Below are positions 25,430 through 33,516 of a stretch of 64,000 bases of DNA, in pieces; position 1 is the first letter of the stretch; every line of letters starts with the position of its first letter. The DNA is from S010-25 sp964441285. GTDB taxonomy: Bacteria; Pseudomonadota; Gammaproteobacteria; SZUA-229. The DNA lies in contig CAYTUK010000007.1 of assembly GCA_964441285.1 (NCBI GenBank), positions 62,001-126,000 of the forward strand, given 5' to 3'. A program made the position numbers and the translations under genes. Below the pieces are notes generated by a model. It made no database searches. It worked only from the letters and a program-made list of their open reading frames with translations, and had not been told where the DNA came from.

Positions 25430-25953
25430 GCGGCTGCGCTGTTAGTCACTAAAACTTCTTCAATCGACCATGCTTGCAAGCTGGCATGAAGTATCAGGCA
25501 TGAAGGGGCTCCGTGAGTGCGGGTTTTTCCTGATGCACCGGGATTAACCACCCAGGGTTCAGCGCTTTGATCAATAACGCGGCGATGGGTGTGGCCATAG
25601 ACGATCAAACGCGCTTTGCTATAATCCTTGCGAAACTGGTTATGGCTGGGATGGTTGCCGAGCCGATGACCGTGTTCGACAATAAGGAGCCCACCAGGTA
25701 ATTCTAACTTCGCTATGTCAGGCAGGGCATGAGCAATCGTGGCTTCTTCATTTTTCCATGCAGCGGGATAATCATTATTGCCCGCCACGGCGACAAGACC
25801 TTGCTTTGGTTGTAGTTGTTCAAGCACCTGAGCATTGGAAATATCGCCGGCATGCACAATATAATCACACTGGTTAACCGTTTTTCTGATCTCAGGAACC
25901 AGGTAGCCGTGTGAATCGGAGAGTATGCCGACGGTTATGTCGTCATTATTCAT
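25426..25953 (-). CDS. YfcE/MJ0936-type metallophosphoesterase
   Basis: A 175-residue phosphodiesterase of the calcineurin-like superfamily. Metal-binding motifs are all present: SDSHG near residue 12, HAGDI, GNND, VEHGHRLG and YGHTHR, and VNPGASG. The fold usually binds two divalent metals and cleaves phosphodiesters; the natural substrate is unknown. Its stop overlaps the convergent anti-sigma gene by four bases. Confidence 0.88.
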   Translation of the reverse strand: MNNDDITVGILSDSHGYLVPEIRKTVNQCDYIVHAGDISNAQVLEQLQPKQGLVAVAGNNDYPAAWKNEEATIAHALPDIAKLELPGGLLIVEHGHRLGNHPSHNQFRKDYSKARLIVYGHTHRRVIDQSAEPWVVNPGASGKTRTHGAPSCLILHASLQAWSIEEVLVTNSAAA

Positions 25954-26049
25954 TTAAAAACTGAGCCATTATTCATTAATTGGTCATGCTTGGTTAGTCC
26001 TGCTTGCATTGACGGTAAGGTCTAAAGTGAATAAAGCACGGATGGTGCT

Positions 26050-26973
26050 TTATTCTTCTGTATCAATATCTGAATCCAGCGATGCTTCGCGAGCCTCTTC
26101 CTGTTTGTGCTGGTGTTCAGCAATTTCGACCTGTTTGCGGTATGCAAGAATTTCTTTACGCTCTTGCGCACGTTCTTTCCAGGCACCTTCGCGTTCTTTG
26201 ATGGTTATTTCACCAAAGAAAACCTGCTTCATTAATTTAAAACCAAATTTCATTAAAGCAAGATCATCGGTTTCGAGTGTGGTGTATTCCTCATCGCTCA
26301 GATCATACATTTTAATGAATGCATCACTCATTACAAAGCGGCGGAAACGGTCCATATCATAACTCGCCATAAAGAACATTTGCAGGCTCATTTCAGACGG
26401 TTTGCCAATGGTGGGGCCGGTCGATTTTTTCTTTAGAATAATCTGATACCACTGGTGATTAAGTACATCATATTCTTCTACACCCTGTTCCTTGCGGTAT
26501 TGAGCAATGGTCTGAGTATGATCTTCTTCGTGGCCTTTACAATGGGCTTCTTTAATTAACAAAAAATGCCGCTCATCACTTTTTTCGGTAATGGATTTCA
26601 TTGCCAGTAGCCCTGACGGGTAATAACGGCAGGCGGTGGGACGGTCGTTATAAACGCTACAGCCTTCTGCTTTCATAAACAGGCAGGCACCGCTGTCATC
26701 AGTACGCAGTTTAAGCCCTGGTACACTGTGTGCGTCGAGTTCAAATGGCACCGTGTGGGCTTTGAGAAATGCGGATGAATCCATCTCCAGACGTTTTTTT
26801 AGACGAATAATGTCATAAGGTGTAAGCGTGACGTCTGCACGCGAACAGCATTTATTCCAGCAGGATACGCCGCGATGACAACGGAACTTCAGTTTATCGT
26901 CAAGTTCCAGTCGAACCGGCTCGACCGGGCTGGATTGAGGCAGGTCAAAATGGAATGTATTATCGTCACTCAT
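26050..26973 (-). CDS. YkgJ-type CxxxCC cysteine-cluster protein
   Basis: A 307-residue cytoplasmic protein with the Zn/Fe-chelating cluster of the YkgJ family: FRCHRGVSCWNKCC near residue 30, GACLFM and GCSVYNDRPTACRYYP around residues 105-130, and a further AHC at about 160. The C-terminal 60 residues are Glu/Lys/Arg-rich and probably helical. Members are thought to hold metal but their function is not established. Family members of this longer kind are seen in sulfur-oxidising gammaproteobacteria. No operon partner is evident; a 196-base gap separates it from aprA. Confidence 0.75.
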   Translation of the reverse strand: MSDDNTFHFDLPQSSPVEPVRLELDDKLKFRCHRGVSCWNKCCSRADVTLTPYDIIRLKKRLEMDSSAFLKAHTVPFELDAHSVPGLKLRTDDSGACLFMKAEGCSVYNDRPTACRYYPSGLLAMKSITEKSDERHFLLIKEAHCKGHEEDHTQTIAQYRKEQGVEEYDVLNHQWYQIILKKKSTGPTIGKPSEMSLQMFFMASYDMDRFRRFVMSDAFIKMYDLSDEEYTTLETDDLALMKFGFKLMKQVFFGEITIKEREGAWKERAQERKEILAYRKQVEIAEHQHKQEEAREASLDSDIDTEE

Positions 26974-27112
26974 AGGTAAACTCGTTTTATTTGTTGGTTG
27001 CCGTTAGCCGTCATCAAAGAATAATGGATGGTTGCTAACCTGCGGTAATCAGTATGTTCTATCTGGTATATCGTTGTTGATATATTCAGAGCTTCTCTAA
27101 TCGCTTTAAATG

Positions 27113-27145
27113 AAAAATCCGAGCAGCTTACGCTGCCCGGATTTT
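27113..27145 (-). terminator. Terminator downstream of aprA
   Basis: Stem formed by AAATCCGAGCAGC and GCTGCCCGGATTT around a TTAC loop (one mispair), with A and T runs on both sides. It lies 25 bases after the aprA stop. Confidence 0.85.
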
Positions 27146-27169
27146 CACAGACTGTTTAAGTAAAAAGGC

Positions 27170-29152
27170 TTACTTAAATAGCTTGGACTTATCAACCAGA
27201 TCAACGTGTGCACGTTTGAAACAGGTCCATTTTTTGGTTTCTTTGTCGTAAATCGAGTTTACGAAGCAATGCCAGTTTTCTTCATCAACGAAGTTCTTGT
27301 CAGTGCGGTAGTAGAAACCAGGATAACGAGATTCCTGACGGAATTCGATGTGTTTCAGATGGGCTTCAGCGGTGAGGATACGGTGATAGTTTTCCCATGC
27401 ACGAAGTAATTCGTGAAGATCTTTTGCACGCATCTTCTCGGCATCTTCTTTCAGCATGTCCAGCTTTTCGCCCGCTACTTTCATCATTTCTGCGTTAGTG
27501 TTGTAGTAAGTGGCAACACCGGCAACATACTCATCCATGATTTTCTGCAAACGGAATTGCAGCATCTTGGGAGTGATGTAGTTAGGGTTAACGTCGATTG
27601 CTGTTGAGTAGTCCTTGAACTCAAGGAAAGTCTTAACTGGTTTGTAGATCATCGCAACCAGGTCTTCAATAGAGGTGTCAAGCTCAGGTGTGAAGTCAGC
27701 ATGGTCCAGACAGTACTTAACCATAGACTTGGCCGCTATGCGACCTTCAGCATGAGAACCTGAAGAGAATTTGTGACCCGATGCGCCAACACCATCACCG
27801 GCTGTGAACAGACCACCAATTGTGGTCATACCACGGTAGCCCCAGTTCCAGCCCGATGGCAGGTGCTCAGGAATACCTTCGCCCAGACCTTCATCTGTTG
27901 GTGCACCTAGATCAGTTGGGCCGGAAACCCAGATTCCACAACAGCCTGAGTGAGAGCCTAACAGATAAGGTTCGGTCGGCATTAACTCAGAGTTTTTCTT
28001 CTCTGGCTCAATGTTCTCACCAACCCAAATGCCACATTGACCAACACACATGTCAAGGAAATCTTCCCATGCTTCCGCTTCCAGGTGCTTCACTTCCCGT
28101 GGAGATAGTGTTTCACGCAGGTTCGCCAATGCGGTCACAGTATCCATCCAGATAGGACCGTTACCGTCTTTCATCTCTTTCAGCATTAAGTGGTTACGCA
28201 GACAAGAAGCCGGAACTGCTGCCGCACCGTAAGGAGGGTAGTCGTCCAGCATGGCTTTGTTCTTAACCATGTACTCTTCACCAAAAGCGTTCGTTGCTTT
28301 TGCTTTGAACAACAGGAACCATGCGCCAACAGGGCCGTAACCATCTTTGAAACGAGTCGGTACGAAACGATTTTCCATCAGAGTTAACTCAGCGCCTGCT
28401 TCCGCAGCCATTGAATAGGTAGAACCCGCATTCCATACTGGGTACCATGCACGACCTGTGCCTTCACCAACTGAACGTGGACGGAAGATGTTTACACAAC
28501 CACCAGCAGCCAGCAGGATAGCTTTTGCAGTGTAAACGACGATTTTGTTGTCGCGGGTTGAGAAACCGACTGCGCCGGCAATTTTGCTGGGGTCATTCTT
28601 GTCGTTAATGAGTTTAACGATAAAAATACGTTCCTCAATGTTTTCAATGCCCAGCGCTTTTTTAGCCGCTTCAGCAACAATCCATTTGTAAGACTCACCA
28701 TTAATCATGATTTGCCATTTACCGGAACGTACAGGTTTACCACCATCTTTCAATGGGGTCATGCCTTTAGAACCGTCAAAACGTTCGCCATTTTCATCTG
28801 TTTTCCAGATGGGCAGGCCCCATTCTTCAAACAGGTGAACGGATTCATCAACGTGGCGACCAACGTCATAAGCCAGGTCATCACGGGTAATACCCATCAG
28901 GTCATTTGAAACCATGCGAGCATAGTCTGCTGGATCCTGTTCGGGACCAATGTATGTGTTAATAGCGGATAAACCTTGCGCAACCGCACCAGAGCGATCC
29001 ATAGCCGCTTTATCAACAAGTTTAATTTTAAGGTCTGTACCTTTTGACCACTGCATGATTTCAAATGCAGCGCCACAACAGGCCATACCACCGCCGATTA
29101 GCAGTATATCTACTGTTTCTTCGACAACTTCTGGATTTCCAAATTCAGCCAT
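27170..29152 (-). CDS. aprA: Adenylylsulfate reductase, alpha subunit
   Basis: FAD-containing catalytic subunit that in sulfur oxidisers converts sulfite and AMP to APS in the cytoplasm. The 660-residue product has the FAD-binding GGGMACCGAA near residue 20, the SGAVAQGLSAINTYIG block, AAGGCVNIFRPRS, LMENRFVPTRFKDGYGPVGAW, GSHSGCCGIWVSGP and GLFTAGDGVGASGHKFSSGS. Length is normal. It follows aprB by 61 bases and both end at the terminator at 27113. No aprM or qmoABC genes, the usual membrane partners, are next to it in this window. Confidence 0.98.
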   Translation of the reverse strand: MAEFGNPEVVEETVDILLIGGGMACCGAAFEIMQWSKGTDLKIKLVDKAAMDRSGAVAQGLSAINTYIGPEQDPADYARMVSNDLMGITRDDLAYDVGRHVDESVHLFEEWGLPIWKTDENGERFDGSKGMTPLKDGGKPVRSGKWQIMINGESYKWIVAEAAKKALGIENIEERIFIVKLINDKNDPSKIAGAVGFSTRDNKIVVYTAKAILLAAGGCVNIFRPRSVGEGTGRAWYPVWNAGSTYSMAAEAGAELTLMENRFVPTRFKDGYGPVGAWFLLFKAKATNAFGEEYMVKNKAMLDDYPPYGAAAVPASCLRNHLMLKEMKDGNGPIWMDTVTALANLRETLSPREVKHLEAEAWEDFLDMCVGQCGIWVGENIEPEKKNSELMPTEPYLLGSHSGCCGIWVSGPTDLGAPTDEGLGEGIPEHLPSGWNWGYRGMTTIGGLFTAGDGVGASGHKFSSGSHAEGRIAAKSMVKYCLDHADFTPELDTSIEDLVAMIYKPVKTFLEFKDYSTAIDVNPNYITPKMLQFRLQKIMDEYVAGVATYYNTNAEMMKVAGEKLDMLKEDAEKMRAKDLHELLRAWENYHRILTAEAHLKHIEFRQESRYPGFYYRTDKNFVDEENWHCFVNSIYDKETKKWTCFKRAHVDLVDKSKLFK

Positions 29153-29213
29153 TTTACTTAAGCCTCTATATAATAAATAATAATATTTTTATGAATAATT
29201 ATTTTATAAATAA

Positions 29214-29687
29214 TTATTTACAGATCAATTCGTCAGGGTTGCCAGCACGGTAACCATTTTGCTCATTATGATTGAAGAAACCAGGCTCTTCGATTTTAGA
29301 CATATCAGCATCGGGTTTTCCAGCAAAGGGATCAATAGAACCTTCAGCCGTGGTGCGAATCGGGAACTTGAAGCGTTTCATGTTACCATTGCGAAATTTA
29401 ATGGTCCACATAATAGAATCTGTACCACGCAGAGGTTGTACAGAACCACCTAGTGGGACAACATCGGCATAATGGCGACATTCGATAGCATTTTGAGGAC
29501 AGATTTTAACGCAGGAATAGCATTCCCAACATTGCTCGGGTTCCTGGTTGTATGCTTTCATGGCATGACCGGTTTCAGTACCATCTTTATCAAGTTTCAT
29601 CAGATCGTGTGGGCAGATATACATGCAGGCCGTACGGTCCTGACCTTTACATCCATCACACTTTTCTGTACGTACAAAAGTAGGCAT
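29214..29687 (-). CDS. aprB: Adenylylsulfate reductase, beta subunit
   Basis: Iron-sulfur electron-transfer subunit of APS reductase, 157 residues. Two 4Fe-4S clusters are bound by CDGCKGQDRTACMYICP and CWECYSCVKICP; the C-terminal extension (from VVPLGGSVQPLRG to NPDELICK) wraps around AprA. The ribosome site lies in a small palindrome AACTCC-A-GGAGTT just upstream of the ATG (29695-29707), so the Shine-Dalgarno could be masked. Upstream is a 795-base stretch without a gene that should hold the operon promoter. Confidence 0.98.
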   Translation of the reverse strand: MPTFVRTEKCDGCKGQDRTACMYICPHDLMKLDKDGTETGHAMKAYNQEPEQCWECYSCVKICPQNAIECRHYADVVPLGGSVQPLRGTDSIMWTIKFRNGNMKRFKFPIRTTAEGSIDPFAGKPDADMSKIEEPGFFNHNEQNGYRAGNPDELICK

Positions 29688-30482
29688 TATTATTAACTCC
29701 TGGAGTTGTAAGTGTTATGCAATTGCAATTGCTGTAGTTAAATCGCGAGCCACTAATTTAGACTAGTGCCTGTTGATGACTACCTTTTTTCATCCTTAAA
29801 GGTTACAAATAGCCTTGAAGAACTGAAATCATTGTTACCGCCTGATCGAGTTTGCGGTGGTAATGCCAGAAGTTGTAATGCCAGAAAATAAATACCGATA
29901 TTCTCCTGCTGGCAGCGCTTCTGTTTGAAATGGTTTTAATGGCTCTTTAGTCGCCTGTTTTAATTAATTGTTCTATCAGTAAGCAAATAGTAAGCAGTCA
30001 GGCCAGATTCGATTCATCTCACCCCGGTTTATCTGCTGACCAGTTTTCTCTAACCAGTTGTTACGCTGTTATTGAGTGTCGATACAACATCTGCCAGCGA
30101 TGGTTTTTATTTCGCCCTATTGAATCTGGGGCACATATTGTATGCCTAAACTCAGTTTAAAAGCAATCAGACCAAGCGTTCTGTGCGATGCAGGTTACCG
30201 CTTGTTATACAAAACACCAAACAATAATATTATGGTTGCAATAAATTTTACTTATGGCAAAATTTGTTGCCTTATATGATAGTAAAATCAATGAGTTAAA
30301 CAAGTTAAATCGGTAATGCTATTAATTATCATTAACCTTTCGAGAAATAATGTAAGGATTGTCTATCTATGTTGTATCAGGATAGATGGTATTATGATAA
30401 TACACGGTGACATGAATCCCTGTTTATATCACTGCTTGTTAACGGGACAGTCGCAATAACTTAAATATATTTAGTAAATTTT
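29688..30482. other. Long non-coding stretch upstream of aprB
   Basis: No gene could be supported in this 795-base gap. It must contain the aprBA promoter (minus) and that of the DUF971 gene (plus). Visible are CCTTxAAAGG-like inverted sequence near 29795 and, at 30371-30454, a short family B repeat copy. The remainder looks like unique non-coding sequence. Confidence 0.6.
30371..30454. repeat. Family B repeat, internally deleted copy
   Basis: TTGTATCAGGATAGATGG, TATGATAATACACGGTGACA then directly TATATCACTG and GTTAACGGGACAGTCGC. The central core and most of both inner arms are missing compared with 11622-11786. It ends 28 bases before the DUF971-MoaD start codon. Confidence 0.6.
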
Positions 30483-31145
30483 ATGACGAATACTGATTTT
30501 ACCGCCCATGCCGAAGTTGCTTCGGAAAACTCCATCATGCCGACAAAAATATACCTGCATCAGAAATCGAGGTTGCTGGAAATTGTATTTTCAGACCATT
30601 TCCATTTTCAATACCCCTGCGAATATTTGCGTGTTTTTTCGACTGCGGCTGAGGTTAAGGTGATGACAAAGCCGGTGCATGGTAAGGGGCGGGTAAATAT
30701 TTCCCTGCTGGAGCCACAGGGAAGTTATGCATTAAAAATTTCTTTTGATGATGGGCATGATACGGGCATTTATTCCTGGCACACGCTGTATGATCTGGGT
30801 AAGAACTATGCTTCTAACTGGCAAACTTATTTAAAAAAACTGGAGAAATTTGGTCTAAGCCGCGGTGGTGGCCGGGTCACGAATAATAAAGGCGAGGTAA
30901 TCGTTAAACTGGTTTATTTTATTGAACTGGCAAAAATAGCAGGGAAGGATGAAGAAGAAAAAATCATCCCGGAATCGGTGACAGATGTAGAGACGTTACT
31001 TAAATGGATGCGTAAACGTGGTCAGCGATGGCAACAGGCATTCGAAGCCCGGCGTCTGCAGGTGACAGTAAATAAGCAGTTTGCCGAGCCTTATACGTTG
31101 ATTGAGCATGGCGATGAAATTGCTTTCGTACCACGGCCGGCTTAA
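30483..31145 (+). CDS. DUF971 domain fused to a MoaD/ThiS-like domain
   Basis: A 220-residue two-domain protein. Residues about 20-125 form a DUF971 (gamma-butyrobetaine-hydroxylase N-terminal-like) domain: LEIVFSDHFHFQYPCEYLRV, ALKISFDDGHDTGIYSWHTL, YDLG. Residues about 139-220 form a ubiquitin-like sulfur-carrier fold: VKLVYFIELAKIAGKDEEE, LLKWMRKRG, LQVTVNKQFA, HGDEIAFVP. The C-terminus is PRPA, not the GlyGly required for adenylation and thiocarboxylate formation, so it cannot act as a classical sulfur carrier. It is convergent with sat and lies between aprBA and sat. Function unknown. Confidence 0.75.
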   Translation: MTNTDFTAHAEVASENSIMPTKIYLHQKSRLLEIVFSDHFHFQYPCEYLRVFSTAAEVKVMTKPVHGKGRVNISLLEPQGSYALKISFDDGHDTGIYSWHTLYDLGKNYASNWQTYLKKLEKFGLSRGGGRVTNNKGEVIVKLVYFIELAKIAGKDEEEKIIPESVTDVETLLKWMRKRGQRWQQAFEARRLQVTVNKQFAEPYTLIEHGDEIAFVPRPA

Positions 31146-31184
31146 TGCGCATTAAAATTTGTAAACTTATTACTGGAACAGATA

Positions 31185-31221
31185 AAAAACGGTGCTTATC
31201 CATTCGATAAGCACCGTTTTT
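31185..31221. terminator. Bidirectional terminator between DUF971-MoaD gene and sat
   Basis: Perfect 16-base stem AAAAACGGTGCTTATC / GATAAGCACCGTTTTT with loop CATTC. Serves the two convergent genes. Confidence 0.92.
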
Positions 31222-31229
31222 CAATGGTT

Positions 31230-31268
31230 ACATCAATGACCTATTTTAAAAACTCATATCATTGATGT
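31230..31268. terminator. Second stem-loop next to the sat stop codon
   Basis: Perfect 10-base inverted repeat ACATCAATGA (31230-31239) / TCATTGATGT (31259-31268) with a 19-base AT-rich loop, nine bases beyond the sat stop. It may protect the sat mRNA end or aid termination. Confidence 0.5.
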
Positions 31269-31276
31269 AGCAGCAT

Positions 31277-32470
31277 TTATGCGTTCAGGCTTTGATAGTA
31301 ATCAATCAAAATTTTAGCCACTTCAGGACGTGAGAATTCTTTAGGTGGCGCTTCACCATTTGCCAGCATCTCGCGTACTTTAGTCCCGGATAAGAGGATA
31401 AAATCCTCTTTTTCATGGTTGGGCGCTTCACACATCATCACAACTTTATTTAATTTTTTCGAATAAGCAGTGTGGTCGGCTTTGAAAATCTCAATTTCCA
31501 GGGCATCAGCAGGGACTCTCTCATCAAAGATAGTTTGAGCATCGAAAGCACCGTAATGGTCGCCAACACCAGCGTGGTCACGCCCTATAATGAAATGGGT
31601 TGCACCCATGTTCTGCCGGAAAAGGGCGTGTAGTACAGCTTCTCGTGGGCCTGCGTAAAGCATGTCAAAACCATAACCAGTTACCATTGCGCTATTTTCC
31701 GGGAAATAGAGCTCGACCATTTTACGGATGGAAGCATCGCGAACAGGAGCGGGGATGTCACCTTTTTTCAGTTTGCCCAGTAACATGTGGATAACGAGGC
31801 CATCACAACCTAAGCGATCCATTGCCATATGACACAGTTCTTCGTGTGCCAGATGCATTGGGTTACGGGTTTGGAAAGCGACAATTTTTTTCCAGCCACG
31901 CTCGGCAATTTCATTACGAATTTCTACAGCAGTACGGAATGTGTCAGGGAATTCACTCTGAAAATAGGAGAAGTTTAATACCTGGATGGGCCCAGACAGG
32001 CAAACTTTACCCTGCGCATTGAAAGCTTCAACACCAGGATGGGCTTCTTCTTTGTTAGGGCGATAGACTTCTTCTGTTATTAACGCCATCTCGTCATCAT
32101 TAAATTCTTCAACGGCTTCAACATCCATAATTGCCAGCACTGGATTCCCGTCAACATTGGGGTCTTTCAATGCAATACGATCACCCGCTTTGATGCCCTG
32201 TGCATCGTGGAGCAGGTTTAATACCGGTGTTGGCCAGAAAAGACCCGATGTTGTTTTCATGTCTTTGGCGACAGAAAGGGCATCTGCCTTGTTCATATAA
32301 CCAGTTAGCGGGTTAAAATAGCCACCACCAAGCATAACGGCATTGGCTGCTGTTGCAGAACTAACCAGAATGGATGGCAAATTCTCAGCCTCTTTTTTTA
32401 AAGCTTCATTTTCAGCACTGTCATAAATAAAGCGTGGATTTAGTTCGTTAGAACCGTGGGGTTTAATCAT
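31277..32470 (-). CDS. sat: ATP sulfurylase (dissimilatory, Sat type)
   Basis: Converts APS and pyrophosphate to sulfate and ATP, the last step of sulfite oxidation here. The 397-residue product has the QTRNPMHLAHE block (Q-x-RNP and HxxH-like motif), GRDHAGVGDHYG, the LLGKLKKGDIPAPVR loop and the C-terminal SGTKVREMLANGE. It is the single-chain Sat form, not CysDN. It is transcribed alone, with a terminator pair downstream; aprBA lie 2 kb away in the same orientation with the DUF971 gene between. Confidence 0.97.
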   Translation of the reverse strand: MIKPHGSNELNPRFIYDSAENEALKKEAENLPSILVSSATAANAVMLGGGYFNPLTGYMNKADALSVAKDMKTTSGLFWPTPVLNLLHDAQGIKAGDRIALKDPNVDGNPVLAIMDVEAVEEFNDDEMALITEEVYRPNKEEAHPGVEAFNAQGKVCLSGPIQVLNFSYFQSEFPDTFRTAVEIRNEIAERGWKKIVAFQTRNPMHLAHEELCHMAMDRLGCDGLVIHMLLGKLKKGDIPAPVRDASIRKMVELYFPENSAMVTGYGFDMLYAGPREAVLHALFRQNMGATHFIIGRDHAGVGDHYGAFDAQTIFDERVPADALEIEIFKADHTAYSKKLNKVVMMCEAPNHEKEDFILLSGTKVREMLANGEAPPKEFSRPEVAKILIDYYQSLNA

Positions 32471-32749
32471 TATGAGTCTCCTGATGTATTATTATGCTGC
32501 TGTTTTGATGCAGTACAAATTATGTAAATTTATGCCTATTGTTTAAAATGGATTGTCTGAGATAGATAAAATGGAGCATTTTAGTGGTTATTAGCCGAGT
32601 AAACCAACTTTAATCACGCATTCAAGTCGGTTATGTCAGAAAATTGCGCTGCATTGTACAACAAAGTGAGTGATTTTCGTAGTGCTTCTTTTTTGTGGCG
32701 CTGCCTTAAAAAGTCGACAGGCTGAGGGTGTTGGTCGAGTGCTATTTTC

Positions 32750-32783
32750 GTTAATTTTATTGATTATTATCAATAAAATTAAC
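32750..32783. promoter_or_regulatory. Perfect AT-rich palindrome upstream of the sulfur globule gene
   Basis: Perfect 15-base arms GTTAATTTTATTGAT / ATCAATAAAATTAAC with a TATT loop, 18 bases upstream of the candidate -35 box of the sgp promoter. No T run follows, which argues against a simple terminator. Otherwise 32471-32894 holds only the sat and sgp promoter regions. Confidence 0.5.
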
Positions 32784-32800
32784 TTGTGCGGAAAATAAAA

Positions 32801-32829
32801 TTGACTGGTATGTGGGTTAGGCTTAATGT
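32801..32829 (+). promoter_or_regulatory. Candidate sigma-70 promoter of the sulfur globule gene
   Basis: TTGACT (32801-32806), a 17-base spacer and TAATGT (32824-32829), about 65 bases before the chosen start codon. Confidence 0.4.
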
Positions 32830-32894
32830 TCTTATACACTGCGGAGTAACACATTTCGGGTGCTGATTCTTTGACTGAAAAGGAGAAAATGAAA

Positions 32895-33341
32895 ATGAAA
32901 ACATTAACAATAATAGCGGCTGCGGCAATGTTGGCAGTGTCAACTTCGGCTAATGCCTGGTGGAATAACGGAAATAACGGTAACTGGAATAATAACGGTT
33001 ACGGCAATGGGTATGGTAACGGAAATGGCTATGGTGATGGCTCCGGTAATGGTTCCGCTTCTGGTGGTTTTAACTTTGGCATGAGCGGGAAGGCTCGTGG
33101 CAATGGTTCTAACAGCTATAATGGCAATGGCTACAGCGGTTATAATGGTAATGGTTACAACGGTTACAATGGTAATGGTTATAATGGTAATGGTTATAAT
33201 GGCTGGAATAATAATGGGTATTATCGTCGTCCCGCGCCTTACTATGGTCCTGGTCCCTACTATGGTCGTCCCGCACCGTATTCTTATTATGGCGGTGCAC
33301 CCGCAGCCCCTGCTCCCGCAGCATCCGCACCAGCTAAATAA
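32895..33341 (+). CDS. Sulfur globule envelope protein
   Basis: Structural protein of the coat around periplasmic sulfur globules. From the ATG at 32895 (AGGAG nine bases upstream; an ATG at 32889 is also possible) it has a signal peptide TLTIIAAAAMLAVSTSANA, then a low-complexity mature part of Gly, Asn and Tyr repeats (WNNNGYGNGYGNGNGYG; NGYNGYNGNGYNGNGYNG), the FNFGMSGKARG motif shared with Sgp proteins of purple sulfur bacteria, and a Tyr/Pro-rich C-terminus ending PAPAASAPAK. No cysteines in the mature part. A paired terminator follows at 33404. Other frames across this region are artefacts of the repeats. Confidence 0.85.
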   Translation: MKTLTIIAAAAMLAVSTSANAWWNNGNNGNWNNNGYGNGYGNGNGYGDGSGNGSASGGFNFGMSGKARGNGSNSYNGNGYSGYNGNGYNGYNGNGYNGNGYNGWNNNGYYRRPAPYYGPGPYYGRPAPYSYYGGAPAAPAPAASAPAK

Positions 33342-33403
33342 AGCTGGGTACTTACTTTTAGCCGTAGAATTTCGGGCTAAACAGTTTTTGAAAGTTGCTC
33401 TGG

Positions 33404-33445
33404 AAATAAAGGGCCATGATGTACAACCATCATGGCCCTTTATTT
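33404..33445. terminator. Terminator shared by sgp and hppA
   Basis: Perfect 18-base arms AAATAAAGGGCCATGATG / CATCATGGCCCTTTATTT with loop TACAAC, lying between the convergent sulfur globule gene and hppA. Confidence 0.85.
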
Positions 33446-33516
33446 CGACTAACAATAGTGATCCATTTTATGCAGACCTGTTTAGCGCTTCCCTGGTAAA
33501 AAATGGATCAATTGTG

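Noticed and set aside
29785..29810. A NarL-like site upstream of aprB
   Set aside because: CATCCTTAAAGGTTAC matches the dsrA site at only about half of positions; too weak to report.
32960..33210. Short tandem repeats that might suggest a CRISPR array
   Set aside because: The repeats are codon-level Gly/Asn/Tyr repeats within a coding gene, without spacers.
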